Below are positions 1-7,492 of a stretch of DNA of 35,497 bases, in pieces. The notes under the pieces are model-generated. The model did no database searches and was not told the origin of the DNA. It saw nothing but the letters and a program-made list of their open reading frames with translations. Origin of the DNA: a virus; IMG/VR virus record IMGVR_UViG_3300027749_000284, positions 1 through 35,497 of that record. One strand, given 5' to 3'. How positions within the stretch are numbered: the first letter of the stretch is position 1; each line of letters opens with the position of its first letter. Both the position numbers and the translations under genes were made by a program.

Positions 1-457
1 AATTATAATAATCTATTCTTTCTTTTGTACTATTTGGATGATATGTAGTCCAAATTTGAGGAGCTTCTTTTCTACACTGAGCAATTCTATCTTCTGTAAT
101 TCCTTTAGTTTCTCTTGTATAATATAACCAAGATTCCCAATAATGGTCCGCATGAGGCGCAACGAATGTTACGGCTATTTGCCATTTAAAGAATACAAAA
201 CTTATCATAGGACTCCATTCAAATCTATAATCATCATACTTAGTCTTCCAACCCAATGATACAAAATCAAATCCTATTTTCTTAGTAACTACGGTTAGAT
301 ATCCTTTATTTTCTTTACTCTTCACCCATCTTCTTGGATAGAAGTACGGTGTGCCTAAAGCAATCTTTCCACAATACCATTTTAATTTCAATGGTTTAAA
401 TGGAGAGTTATATGCTCTTAGGTAATCAAAGCCTTTTATTAAATATTTTAATTTCAT
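1..457 (-). CDS. Conserved phage protein, 3' part outside window
   Basis: A reading frame opens with ATG at 457 and is still open at base 1, giving at least 152 residues. It is rich in aromatic residues (Trp, Tyr, Phe) and basic residues, with an N-terminal stretch reading KYLIKGFDYLRAYNSPFKPL and later RRWVKSKENKGY. No transmembrane segment or catalytic motif is evident. I recognise the general type as a protein often seen in phages of Bacteroidota, but no function is known to me. Its start overlaps the stop of the 57-residue gene to its right by ATGA, so it is translated as part of the leftward operon. Confidence 0.75.
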   Translation of the reverse strand, partial: MKLKYLIKGFDYLRAYNSPFKPLKLKWYCGKIALGTPYFYPRRWVKSKENKGYLTVVTKKIGFDFVSLGWKTKYDDYRFEWSPMISFVFFKWQIAVTFVAPHADHYWESWLYYTRETKGITEDRIAQCRKEAPQIWTTYHPNSTKERIDYYN

Positions 458-627
458 AATCTATTTAATCTAATTACAATTTCTTCTCTTACTTGTTTCC
501 AATCTTTAATATCTTCACTATTGTTTGGATATTCTTTAATAACTTTAATAATGCAATCTACTGTGTAAATAGCGTTCCAAACTCCTAATTGCTCTATTAA
601 TTCTTCTGATTTATCTAATGGTGTCAT
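454..627 (-). CDS. Small hypothetical protein (57 aa)
   Basis: The frame runs from ATG at 627 to TGA at 454-456 and encodes 57 residues, beginning MTPLDKSEELIEQLG and ending VIRLNRL. It is predicted to be helical and slightly acidic. Both ends overlap the neighbouring genes by four bases (ATGA), the arrangement used throughout this operon, which is the main reason to accept such a short frame. No family recognised. Confidence 0.65.
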   Translation of the reverse strand: MTPLDKSEELIEQLGVWNAIYTVDCIIKVIKEYPNNSEDIKDWKQVREEIVIRLNRL

Positions 628-872
628 AATTTCTCTATTTCTTTTTTAACTTCAATTAAATAATCTAATTCAATGGCTTCAAATTCGCTTCTATCTTCAT
701 TAAAAAGTTTCATTAAACATAACATTTGACTAATAAGTTCATCAACTGCTATTAATGCACATTGTTTAGCATCTTCATAATCATTATTAAATTTATAATT
801 GAACCCATCATTATTTTTATAACCTCCTTTATATTTATCAATTAACTTTTCTGCTTTTTCTTTTGCTGTCAT
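624..872 (-). CDS. Small conserved phage protein (MTAKEKAE family)
   Basis: This 82-residue protein begins MTAKEKAEKLIDKY and carries the segment DAKQCALIAVDELISQM in the middle. Proteins with the same MTAKEKAE start and AKQCALIAVDE core are common as small hypothetical genes in flavobacterial phages and prophages; that is recollection, not a search. It is mostly helical and contains one central conserved cysteine. It overlaps both neighbours by ATGA. Function unknown. Confidence 0.75.
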   Translation of the reverse strand: MTAKEKAEKLIDKYKGGYKNNDGFNYKFNNDYEDAKQCALIAVDELISQMLCLMKLFNEDRSEFEAIELDYLIEVKKEIEKL

Positions 873-1084
873 AATCCTTTTTCTTCTTTATATATTACTA
901 ATAAATCTTTAAATACGTTATTTGTGAAATTAAGTTTAAAATTAATATCTAACCACTCTGCAAATTTTATAGCAAAATCCTCTGCTATTTTTTCGTGTTC
1001 AATAGCAACTGTCTCTACCATCCCTTCATAATGTTCATCTTCATCATTAATGAACCATTGCTCAAATTTTTCTTTTAATTTCAT
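869..1084 (-). CDS. Small acidic protein, paralogue of next gene
   Basis: A 71-residue acidic protein with a core of IAEDFAIKFAEWLD and the ending LLVIYKEEKGL. The gene to its right (1081-1332) has the equivalent FAIGFGEYLD and the ending LLEIYKKEKGL, so the two are tandem paralogues. The conserved FAxxFxEWLD helix and the C-terminal helix are familiar from small proteins of Bacteroidota phages. Function unknown. Four-base overlaps on both sides indicate translational coupling. Confidence 0.7.
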   Translation of the reverse strand: MKLKEKFEQWFINDEDEHYEGMVETVAIEHEKIAEDFAIKFAEWLDINFKLNFTNNVFKDLLVIYKEEKGL

Positions 1085-1332
1085 AATCCTTTTTCTTTTT
1101 TATAGATTTCTAATAGTTCTTTCATTGTAAAACTTCTAATTTGCTCCTCTAATAATGAATCTAAATATTCACCAAATCCAATAGCAAAATTCTCTGTTAT
1201 TTTTACTAACTTATTTGTGTGGTCATAATCTAATGAACAGTCATTGTAACAATCCCAATATTGAGCGTGTGGTCTTATCTGTTGTTCTAATGCTATTAGT
1301 TGACTTAATTTTTCAATATCTATTTCTTTCAT
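1081..1332 (-). CDS. Small acidic protein, paralogue of preceding gene
   Basis: An 83-residue protein with the pattern ITENFAIGFGEYLD followed by FTMKELLEIYKKEKGL. It shares both blocks with the 71-residue neighbour at 869-1084. The N-terminal half differs and contains WDCYNDCSLDYDHTN with two cysteines four residues apart. No function recognised. It lies 11 bases from the gene that precedes it in transcription. Confidence 0.7.
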   Translation of the reverse strand: MKEIDIEKLSQLIALEQQIRPHAQYWDCYNDCSLDYDHTNKLVKITENFAIGFGEYLDSLLEEQIRSFTMKELLEIYKKEKGL

Positions 1333-1343
1333 CTTATTTAATT

Positions 1344-1706
1344 TTAAATATTATCTTTTCTAATTAAATACAATATATAAGAATATACTTCTAGCTCTAT
1401 TTGATGTGACCTAACCATTTGATTAGCTATTTCTTCACTGACTCCTGAGCTATAATACCTTGCTGTATTCTCATTAATCATCATACTATACGTTGAAATG
1501 ATTTTATTGAAGGCCCTTTCCTTTATGTCTTTCAAACTATCATCTGTATCAGGTTCAATTTCTAAATCACCATAAGGTAAACAATCTTCATTAAGTTTTT
1601 TATAATAATTTAGAGCAATCTCCACACATTTATTTGATACATTCTCCGTGTACTGTGGATTATATCCACCTACAATTTCAGCATACTGTTCTTTAAGTGT
1701 TTTCAT
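1344..1706 (-). CDS. Hypothetical protein (120 aa)
   Basis: The protein begins MKTLKEQYAEIVGGYNPQYT when read from the ATG at 1706. An upstream in-frame ATG at 1724 would add MLKKRK; I prefer 1706 because it gives a normal protein start and less overlap with the zinc-binding gene. It is predicted to be mainly helical, with EEIANQMVRSHQIELEVYSYI near the end. No recognised family or catalytic residues. Confidence 0.65.
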   Translation of the reverse strand: MKTLKEQYAEIVGGYNPQYTENVSNKCVEIALNYYKKLNEDCLPYGDLEIEPDTDDSLKDIKERAFNKIISTYSMMINENTARYYSSGVSEEIANQMVRSHQIELEVYSYILYLIRKDNI

Positions 1707-1887
1707 TTTTCTTTTTTTTAGCATTTCTTAATTTTTGATTAGCCATCATAGTTTCTTTATTGATTAAATAGTAAGCCTTATGATAATCTGCCTCACAAGA
1801 CTTACAATCTGCTCTCTTATTTCCATTGACTGTGCGGCTATAATTACTCAAGTGTTTTAATTTATCACACTTACTACAGATTTTCAT
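1693..1887 (-). CDS. Small zinc-binding (CxxC...CxxC) protein
   Basis: A 64-residue basic protein beginning MKICSKCDKLKHLSNYSR, with a second pair in ADCKSC at about residues 27-32, so CxxC-x(21)-CxxC can form one zinc knuckle. A YHKAYYLINKE helix and a lysine-rich tail follow. The same layout occurs in the N-terminal zinc domain of phage HNH-type and DNA-binding proteins, but the HNH triad itself is absent. It probably binds nucleic acid. It overlaps the previous and next genes by 14 bases each. Confidence 0.65.
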   Translation of the reverse strand: MKICSKCDKLKHLSNYSRTVNGNKRADCKSCEADYHKAYYLINKETMMANQKLRNAKKKKNENT

Positions 1888-2086
1888 ATTTAATTTTTAA
1901 GAAAAATTTACTCATTTTATATTCTTCCGACCAAGAATGGTTTTTTTCTTTTAAATCATTAGTGATACATTCATCTTTTTCGCTTTTGTATAAGTAACCT
2001 TTTCTATAGACTACTTGTTTACTACCAATCATTTTAACCGTTTTGATACATACGAATGTATCTCCTACTTTAATTTCTTTTGCCAT
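1874..2086 (-). CDS. Small SH3-like/beta protein
   Basis: A 70-residue protein that starts MAKEIKVGDTFVCIKTV and continues VVYRKGYLYKSEKDECITND. Alternating beta strands and the KVGDxFxC opening suggest a small SH3-like barrel. Similar proteins occur widely in phages of Bacteroidota, without known function. It begins two bases after the stop of the primase-helicase gene and so is transcribed with the replication module. Confidence 0.65.
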   Translation of the reverse strand: MAKEIKVGDTFVCIKTVKMIGSKQVVYRKGYLYKSEKDECITNDLKEKNHSWSEEYKMSKFFLKIKYENL

Positions 2087-2088
2087 AA

Positions 2089-4497
2089 TTACTCTTTATT
2101 ATCTTCTTTCTTTTTTATTATTATCCATCTACCAATATGGTCTCTATCTTCTTCAGGCATTGTGCCTTCTTTAAAAATAGCATAAGATACTAACCACTTA
2201 TAAAACTTAGTTCTACTTATAGTTAATTTACCTCTTACACTATAGTCAGGGTATTCATCTACGAATATATTATACAATTCATTTTTGTATAACCTAACAT
2301 TTGTAGGAAGAATACTACTTCTGTCGTTACTATCTACTAATCCAACCCATTCGATGAACTCGTGACAAGTCTCTGCTGATAACTGACGAATCTTTAAGTT
2401 TACAAACTTAGACTTAACTAATCCAAAAGACAAATAAAATCTCAAACATCCAATCATATAGTTGTCAAACTCGCACCAATCATCATCGTTCCAATCTCCA
2501 AACATCATCTTACCAAAATCGTCTCTAGGAGTGAAATTTAAACTATAGTGTTGATGCAGTTCAAGTTCCCATTTTCTTCTCGCAAATGAGTTACCTGCAC
2601 CTTTAATCGCATAGTTAGTTGTTATAGCAACCTTAGGAGATTTATTGAACGGTATCTTAATAGCATCCTTGTTCTTCTTCTCTAAAGTCAAACCCTCTGT
2701 AATAACACTGAACAATCTCTCAAAGTCAAAGTGTTTCTTAACATCATCAAAACAAAGTATCTGCGTATCTGCTGATACCAATTGATAAGGGAATGATTTC
2801 TCAAAGTTGAAAGACTTACCATCAATTACTACAAGTTTCTTCATATTGCTAAGAGCGTTCATAACTAATCCCTTACCTGTTCCTCCCTCAGGATTATCAC
2901 TGATAACCTCATCATTAAGAATGACTGCCGGACAAAAAGATAAGTTCTTATATCCATGCTGAAGGAATCCAATAGTACTTTCCATGGTCTTTATTCGGTG
3001 ATTATCACCGCCATTGATGTTGCTTATAAACTGTTTGAAGTCACAGTTGCCTGTAACGTCACAGATATTGAAGTTTCTATCAATCACATGGTCCTTCCAA
3101 ACATAACCACCTAAGTCCAAATAATCTATAGTTAGTATGCTATCTTTCATTATCTTAACAGCACAATTCTTGTAATACAGATATGCTGAATCTTTGGTAT
3201 CTGCTATAAAATAAATATCTATAGTAGAAAGCATAGAAAGAAAGTCATCTCTAAAGAACCTAGTATTGTCTGCGAAATAATTGTATATGCTATAATCATC
3301 CAACTCTAACAAATGAGCAAGCACAAAGTCTTTAATCTCTTTCTCTGTAGTATGGTCGATTAGGTTATTGGTAACCTTTACAAACACATAGTTCCTACTT
3401 CCCTCAGGACAAAACTTATAGAACCCTGAATCTTCTAAGAACTGTTTGAATAATATATGCTCAATCTTAATGACTCCCTTATCGTTCTTGGTCCAAAATG
3501 TCATCTTAGAATTCTCATCCTCAACTTTATTCAAGACCGCATCAATAGTCTCACTATCCAAATTGGAATCTTGTAGTTGGTAGCGAATCTCTTTTTTTGA
3601 TACACCTCGTCTTAACTTTGCACGAATTTGATTTATACGTTCTTCATCTTCGTAGTACTTAGTTCCGAAGTTAGCAGTATGCTTATAGGCCGAATCAATT
3701 GTTATTGCTATCTCGCTCAAAGAGAAGTCAGCATTTGAGAATTGATTTAGGATATATCCTGCTAGGCTTTTATTTATACCAAAATCATTAAACGCCATCG
3801 CAAGTATATAAGCATTATGATTTCGTTGTCCCTCTTGCATTGGGTACTTCTTTTCCCACCACTTAACAAGTATCTCTACAATCTTATTCTCATCAGAGAT
3901 TGGTATAGTAGCTTGGTCTCTTATCTTACTTACCTCAGTGTACTCAAGTTCTTCAATTATATCCCAAACAGAAGAATTATGATTGACGTAAATTAAGGGG
4001 TCGTAAGACTCGTAACACACACGACTGATGTTCTTACTCGTTTTATCAAAATAAGGGCTGTTAAAGTGCCTTTCTAGGCTATTGAAGTAGTTTGTGTGAT
4101 TATCTTCGTCAGCAGGAACCTTAACCAACACTTTTAAACCATTTCCTGATGGAGATATAAATACAGAGAAGACATATTTGTTTTTCGATATGGTCTCCTT
4201 GTCTTGCAATAATTCTTTTTGCTTTGCATATCCATCAAAGTCCAAACACATAAGGCCTGAATGTTGCTCTAATGCTGAATCTAATCTCTTTTTAAAAGTA
4301 CCACTAAAACATATAGCGGGTAATAACTTCTTAATCTCATTGCGCTCAGATTTGTTCTTCTCTAATCTGATACGCTTAACAATCTCTTTGGTAGCACCTG
4401 AACCATCTTTGATTCTATCCAATATAACATGCACATCTCTATAGAAAGGAGTGTCTGTATCACGTATGTTTTGGAATATTGTTATGTTATGCGTCAT
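2089..4497 (-). CDS. Primase-helicase (BT4734/VirE-N-like AEP domain plus SF3-like ATPase)
   Basis: This 802-residue protein is the probable replicative primase-helicase. The N-terminal part (about 1-180) looks like the BT4734/VirE-N primase-polymerase type: a metal-binding LDFDGY (D86, D88), SPSGNGLKV at 115-123 and ISRVCYESYDP near 157-166. A PriCT-like helical segment (QRNHNAYILAMAFNDFGI, about 224-241) follows. The C-terminal ATPase has Walker A PEGGTGKG (536-543), Walker B ILCFDD (580-585), a sensor-type AITTN (624-628) and a candidate arginine finger in FARRKWE (639-645), which fits helicase superfamily 3. It would unwind DNA and prime synthesis at the fork. A separate DNA polymerase is not in the window. 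It ends the replication module downstream of SSB, beyond two terminators, so it may have its own weak promoter in 4498-4630. Confidence 0.88.
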   Translation of the reverse strand: MTHNITIFQNIRDTDTPFYRDVHVILDRIKDGSGATKEIVKRIRLEKNKSERNEIKKLLPAICFSGTFKKRLDSALEQHSGLMCLDFDGYAKQKELLQDKETISKNKYVFSVFISPSGNGLKVLVKVPADEDNHTNYFNSLERHFNSPYFDKTSKNISRVCYESYDPLIYVNHNSSVWDIIEELEYTEVSKIRDQATIPISDENKIVEILVKWWEKKYPMQEGQRNHNAYILAMAFNDFGINKSLAGYILNQFSNADFSLSEIAITIDSAYKHTANFGTKYYEDEERINQIRAKLRRGVSKKEIRYQLQDSNLDSETIDAVLNKVEDENSKMTFWTKNDKGVIKIEHILFKQFLEDSGFYKFCPEGSRNYVFVKVTNNLIDHTTEKEIKDFVLAHLLELDDYSIYNYFADNTRFFRDDFLSMLSTIDIYFIADTKDSAYLYYKNCAVKIMKDSILTIDYLDLGGYVWKDHVIDRNFNICDVTGNCDFKQFISNINGGDNHRIKTMESTIGFLQHGYKNLSFCPAVILNDEVISDNPEGGTGKGLVMNALSNMKKLVVIDGKSFNFEKSFPYQLVSADTQILCFDDVKKHFDFERLFSVITEGLTLEKKNKDAIKIPFNKSPKVAITTNYAIKGAGNSFARRKWELELHQHYSLNFTPRDDFGKMMFGDWNDDDWCEFDNYMIGCLRFYLSFGLVKSKFVNLKIRQLSAETCHEFIEWVGLVDSNDRSSILPTNVRLYKNELYNIFVDEYPDYSVRGKLTISRTKFYKWLVSYAIFKEGTMPEEDRDHIGRWIIIKKKEDNKE

Positions 4498-4633
4498 CTC
4501 GTGTCGTTTTTATGTCGTTTTTGTTTTTGTAACTAATTGACTATTAGTACTACTGTCGATAATGTCAATTATTTCTTCTTAATACTAAAGTAAAAAAAAA
4601 TAAATATATATATTTATATATAGTAGTATATAG

Positions 4634-4664
4634 AAAAAAAAATCGGTTATCGGTATAAACCGAT
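4634..4664 (-). terminator. Rho-independent terminator (second of a tandem pair)
   Basis: Read leftward, a seven-base-pair stem (ATCGGTT / AACCGAT, 4642-4648 with 4658-4664) is followed by a run of eight to nine U residues (the A-tract at 4634-4642). It lies a few bases beyond another terminator, after the SSB gene. The strand and the U-tract position show it stops leftward transcripts. Confidence 0.8.
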
Positions 4665-4666
4665 GG

Positions 4667-4693
4667 TAAAAAAAGGGAGATTGTTAGTCTCCC
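4667..4693 (-). terminator. Rho-independent terminator after SSB (first of a tandem pair)
   Basis: Leftward RNA would form GGGAGA / TCTCCC (4675-4680 with 4688-4693, seven-base loop) and then a run of seven U residues (A-tract 4668-4674). It starts 17 bases beyond the SSB stop codon. Confidence 0.88.
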
Positions 4694-4709
4694 TGATTTA
4701 ACAGTAATA

Positions 4710-4994
4710 TTAGAACGGTAATCCATCATCATCATCTTCTTCAACAACAGATGATTTAGATTTGGCTTGCTTAGGAGAACTATCATTAGGCTCGTAAGTG
4801 TCTAAGTCCATGTAGTAGTTTCCACTACGTGCGGTCTTAACATTCAAGTTAACCCATCCACCCTTTTGGTGTTGCTTCATAAATGCCGTAGCATCTTCAA
4901 CTTTAATACTAATTCTACCCACTACGAAGTCAGGGGATTTTTCGTTTCTCTTGAATAAGAAACCGTCTGCGAAGATTTTTTCATCTTGTGCCAT
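4710..4994 (-). CDS. ssb: Single-stranded DNA-binding protein
   Basis: A 94-residue protein starting MAQDEKIFADGFLFKRNE and ending in an acidic tail EEDDDDGLPF. That tail is the hallmark of bacterial and phage SSBs: it binds partner proteins through the terminal Pro-Phe. The body has an OB-fold-like pattern of alternating strands (VVGRISIKV, GGWVNLNVKTA) with aromatic residues, but is shorter than cellular SSB. A longer in-frame start at 5039 is rejected because it lies inside a hairpin and the residues it adds look random. It would coat ssDNA during replication and annealing, and sits directly between the helicase-primase and the recombination nuclease. Tandem terminators follow it. Confidence 0.85.
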   Translation of the reverse strand: MAQDEKIFADGFLFKRNEKSPDFVVGRISIKVEDATAFMKQHQKGGWVNLNVKTARSGNYYMDLDTYEPNDSSPKQAKSKSSVVEEDDDDGLPF

Positions 4995-5013
4995 TGTAAT
5001 ACTTTTTTTAGTT

Positions 5014-5068
5014 TGCCTTAGTCTATTTGAACCTAGCATAACCCTCTAAGGCTAAGGCATGCTAGGTT
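5014..5068 (-). promoter_or_regulatory. Structured leader of the SSB gene with alternative hairpins
   Basis: The gap before ssb holds a perfect 10-bp inverted repeat (AACCTAGCAT at 5030-5039 with ATGCTAGGTT at 5059-5068). Its 19-base loop contains two CTAAGGC copies (5046-5052 and 5052-5058), and GCCTTAG at 5014-5020 is complementary to both. The leader can therefore fold in at least two mutually exclusive ways, as in attenuators or translational autoregulation sites. On the leftward strand no U-tract follows, so a simple terminator is unlikely. The function is inferred from sequence only. Confidence 0.6.
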
Positions 5069-5073
5069 TTGTT

Positions 5074-5820
5074 TTAATATAAAAATTCGTCTATATAATA
5101 ATTATCTATGTTATCCGATGGGTTCTCAGAAAAGTATTTCTGATACATATCCACCGCCTTGATAACTTTTAATTCTCCACCTCTAACAAATTCTTCTGTT
5201 GGTTTAAAGATAGCTAGGATACCTGTTACCTTGTCGATAACATAGAATACTAAAGGCTTACCAAATAACTTCTGATAGATGTAACACTGCGAGTCATAGT
5301 TATACTTCTTAGCGTTCCACTTAAACTTCTGTATATCGCTAGTGGTTTTCAAATCTATTACAGCATCGTTTGTTATGATATCTGCCTTACCTTTCCACAT
5401 CATTCCTTTAATCTCTCCAATGGCCGGAACCTCAAACTCATTACCATCTTTGTATATCTCCTCAAAAAACGCGATATTACCGTTGATAATTTTCACGAGG
5501 CCCTTGACATCATCTATTTCTTTTTTGAGCAAACAGAAGGGTAATTTGTGCTCTAAACAGAACGCTTTGTATTCTTTTGTAGTACGTGTAGTAACATCTA
5601 CAAACATTACGTCTTTAATCTTCTCAGGTTCTAGTATAGATTGGTGAAAATATCTACCCTCTGCAAATGCTTTGCAATCCTCTCGTGGTGTACGAAACTC
5701 CTTAGGATTTTCTAACAGCGTTCCTATATCTGAATTGGATAGGTAGTTCTTACCTACCCCTCCATAATACTCTTTATCATCTCTTAATAACTCAATGATG
5801 TGTTCGTTTACTTGTGCCAT
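5074..5820 (-). CDS. PD-(D/E)XK recombination exonuclease (DUF3799/RecE-like)
   Basis: This 248-residue protein matches the PDDEXK nuclease type found next to phage annealing proteins. The motif region is complete: AFAEGRYFHQSILEPEK (the conserved G-x-x-x-H helix), EVPAIGEIKGMMWKGKADII (acidic metal ligand), VIDLKTTSD (the D-x-K core) and a following YDSQCYIYQKL (Q-x-x-x-Y). Such nucleases resect double-stranded ends 5' to 3' to give ssDNA for the annealase. The start codon overlaps the stop of the DUF1071 annealase gene by one base, and the next gene is SSB, so the order annealase-exonuclease-SSB forms a compact recombination cassette. Confidence 0.88.
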   Translation of the reverse strand: MAQVNEHIIELLRDDKEYYGGVGKNYLSNSDIGTLLENPKEFRTPREDCKAFAEGRYFHQSILEPEKIKDVMFVDVTTRTTKEYKAFCLEHKLPFCLLKKEIDDVKGLVKIINGNIAFFEEIYKDGNEFEVPAIGEIKGMMWKGKADIITNDAVIDLKTTSDIQKFKWNAKKYNYDSQCYIYQKLFGKPLVFYVIDKVTGILAIFKPTEEFVRGGELKVIKAVDMYQKYFSENPSDNIDNYYIDEFLY

Positions 5821-6479
5821 TATGATTTAGGGTTTACAATGTTAGCGATTTCTTTTTTAAGCGCAGCACTTATGTTGTATTTACGATTCAATTGCTGACC
5901 GATTTTTCCCATACCTAATTCTTTATTGGCTTCAACATACTTAATTACTTTATTCCAATTATCAGAATCTTTTTTCAAGTCAGGTAAATCAGCAACAGGA
6001 GCCTCTGCTTTAGTAGCAACGACAGGAGTACTCTCTGATTCAGGTAAGTCTTCTCCTGCGTAGATATAGATACCCATGCCAAACATAGCTAAGTTCTTAA
6101 CTAAACATCTCATTAAGGTTTTGTTGATGTCAAACATTGTAGCGGCCTCAACAGTCTTCTCTCCGTATTTTGTAGTATAGTTATACGGAGCAACCTTCAT
6201 GGCTTTATTAGCTCCGTCCATAACAGGAAGCCACATACATAAAGTCTCTTCTTCTATTCTTACCTCGGTCATTACTATATACCCAAGATATTCATCATAA
6301 AAATAAGGTTTATTAGTAGTAGGGTCTGTAATAACTTGATATAAAGCATTAGGACAAACCTTCTTAACTTCTGACCATGCGTAACTCCAACTCAAATAAG
6401 TCAATCCACTTTTCTTTTCCACTTTAGAGTTAACATTAATTGACGATAACAATTCAAATACTGATTTTTTATTTTCCAT
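5820..6479 (-). CDS. Single-strand annealing protein (Sak / DUF1071, ERF-Rad52 superfamily)
   Basis: A 219-residue protein with the typical DUF1071 opening: SVFELLSSINVNSKVEKKSG, then YLSWSYAWSEVKK and later MWLPVMDGANKAMK and DINKTLMRCLVKNLAMFGMG. These blocks define the Sak-like annealing fold, about 150 residues long. The C-terminal 60 residues after ESESTPVV form a linker and a small helical domain (VEANKELGMGKIGQQLNR). It should pair complementary ssDNA made by the adjacent nuclease, in recombination-dependent replication and repair. The start is at 6479, preceded by a run of TTTAA repeats that forms an AT-rich leader without Shine-Dalgarno. Confidence 0.87.
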   Translation of the reverse strand: MENKKSVFELLSSINVNSKVEKKSGLTYLSWSYAWSEVKKVCPNALYQVITDPTTNKPYFYDEYLGYIVMTEVRIEEETLCMWLPVMDGANKAMKVAPYNYTTKYGEKTVEAATMFDINKTLMRCLVKNLAMFGMGIYIYAGEDLPESESTPVVATKAEAPVADLPDLKKDSDNWNKVIKYVEANKELGMGKIGQQLNRKYNISAALKKEIANIVNPKS

Positions 6480-6503
6480 TTAATTTAATTTAATTTAATT
6501 TGA

Positions 6504-6806
6504 TTATATAAATACTGACTTCTCTATGCTATTGATAATTGTTTGGTAGTCTCTATCTTCTTCAATTTTAATATTAACATTCTTAATACCATTGATGATT
6601 GAGTTCTCATGGATAGAAGCTCCATTATTTAACATAAAATTTTTGATTGTGATATGCTGAATCTGTCTGTTATAACACAGGTAATATAGTAACTGTCTTG
6701 CATCTACTATGTGTCTCTGTTTTGATTTTGAAAACAAAGTTTCTCTGTCCATACCGAATAGGTCTAGGACCTGCTCAACATAACGATTGAATACATTCTC
6801 TTTCAT
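6504..6806 (-). CDS. DnaA domain IV-like DNA-binding protein
   Basis: About 100 residues starting MKENVFNRYVEQVLDLFG. The middle reads SKQRHIVDARQLLYYLCYN, matching the domain IV basic region and helix of DnaA (RxxxxxARxxxxYL), and the end reads ENSIINGIKNVNIKIEEDRD, which fits the final helices of that domain (normally I..gi..v...i..d..y). It therefore looks like a stand-alone DnaA C-terminal double-strand DNA-binding domain with no AAA+ part. It may recognise phage origin boxes or compete with host DnaA. A longer frame begins at 6839 but the ATG at 6806 fits the downstream-of-promoter context (leader with AAATCAAATCAAATG). Its partners are the recombination genes to its left. Confidence 0.75.
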   Translation of the reverse strand: MKENVFNRYVEQVLDLFGMDRETLFSKSKQRHIVDARQLLYYLCYNRQIQHITIKNFMLNNGASIHENSIINGIKNVNIKIEEDRDYQTIINSIEKSVFI

Positions 6807-6828
6807 TTGATTTGATTTTATTAAAGAG

Positions 6829-6836
6829 CAAAGGTA
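6829..6836 (-). promoter_or_regulatory. Bacteroidota-type -7 box before the DnaA-like gene
   Basis: On the leftward strand the sequence TACCTTTG matches the consensus TAnnTTTG, 23 bases before the chosen ATG at 6806. The only TTG upstream lies 22 bases further, so the -33 part is weak. The short leader then holds AAATCAAATCAAATG. Confidence 0.5.
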
Positions 6837-6883
6837 CAAAAAACTTACATTACTTTTACAATTTTATTTACTTTTTATTTACA

Positions 6884-7165
6884 TTATTTTAAATCTGAAT
6901 ACTTTATATACACAAAACCATCGTGTATAATTTTGTCTGCGCTATCCCAACCTTCTTTAAATATAACATCGTTCTGCGTTAACTCTGACTTGAGTTTCTC
7001 TATATACAATGTAGCGTCCATCAACTCCTCTTGTAGATGTTGTAGCCATTGCATGAACGTTAAGTCATCTCTCTCTAATGTAGTTCCGTACTTAGCAAAG
7101 CCAAAGTCAGCTCGCTTATTATAACTACCTACTACTGAATTTACGATAGGGTCTCTGTTTTCCAT
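6884..7165 (-). CDS. Conserved phage protein with WLQHLQEELMD motif
   Basis: A 93-residue protein. The segment GFAKYGTTLERDDLTFMQWLQHLQEELMDATLYIEKL is a well-populated phage motif (KYGttL.R.DL...WL.H.QEE.MDa..Y.E.L). The alternating acidic residues on one helix face (EE...D...E) resemble the metal-binding helices of all-alpha NTP pyrophosphatases (MazG/dUTPase type), and a MazG-like gene lies close by, so a role in nucleotide clean-up is possible but unproven. The N-terminus is MENRDPIVNSVVGSY. Confidence 0.72.
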   Translation of the reverse strand: MENRDPIVNSVVGSYNKRADFGFAKYGTTLERDDLTFMQWLQHLQEELMDATLYIEKLKSELTQNDVIFKEGWDSADKIIHDGFVYIKYSDLK

Positions 7166-7169
7166 AATT

Positions 7170-7274
7170 TTATCTATTAAATTTATCTACTATATAATCC
7201 AAGAAATCCTTAGCAAGTTTACTAAAACCTACATAGGCAAGGCAACAAATGATTATTTTAAGTGCGGTCTCCAT
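7170..7274 (-). CDS. Small membrane peptide (34 aa)
   Basis: The frame from ATG 7274 to TAA 7170-7172 encodes METALKIIICCLAYVGFSKL and 14 further residues. The first 20 residues are hydrophobic enough for one membrane helix with two cysteines, followed by a charged tail. It overlaps the end of the next gene upstream by 22 bases and ends four bases before the following gene, which fits the packing of this operon. No homologue recognised. Confidence 0.5.
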   Translation of the reverse strand: METALKIIICCLAYVGFSKLAKDFLDYIVDKFNR

Positions 7275-7492
7275 ATTACTTTTGCAGTTATGTAATCCAT
7301 ATTCTTTATTGAAGATGGCTTCTCAGATATTATATCTGTTATCTCATATTGCGACTCCGGCCCGCAGGTAATTGTATCGCCTATACATATATAAGAATCA
7401 ATCGGAGCAACAAAACTAATTTGTTCTCTTTTCTTTGGATTTAAATCCCACACCATGAGATGACAATCCTTTAAGTTGTTATAGTTACTCAT
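7253..7492 (-). CDS. Hypothetical protein (79 aa)
   Basis: Starts MSNYNNLKDCHLMVWDLNPK and continues SYICIGDTITCGPESQYEIT. The VxPID..ICIGD pattern and strand-rich composition suggest a small beta barrel or SH3-like fold. Function unknown. Its start overlaps the end of the MazG-like gene by eight bases. Confidence 0.6.
   Translation of the reverse strand: MSNYNNLKDCHLMVWDLNPKKREQISFVAPIDSYICIGDTITCGPESQYEITDIISEKPSSIKNMDYITAKVIWRPHLK

Noticed and set aside
4565-4786. 73-codon leftward frame over the ssb terminators
   Set aside because: It covers two terminators and the AT-rich intergenic DNA. It has no believable start context.
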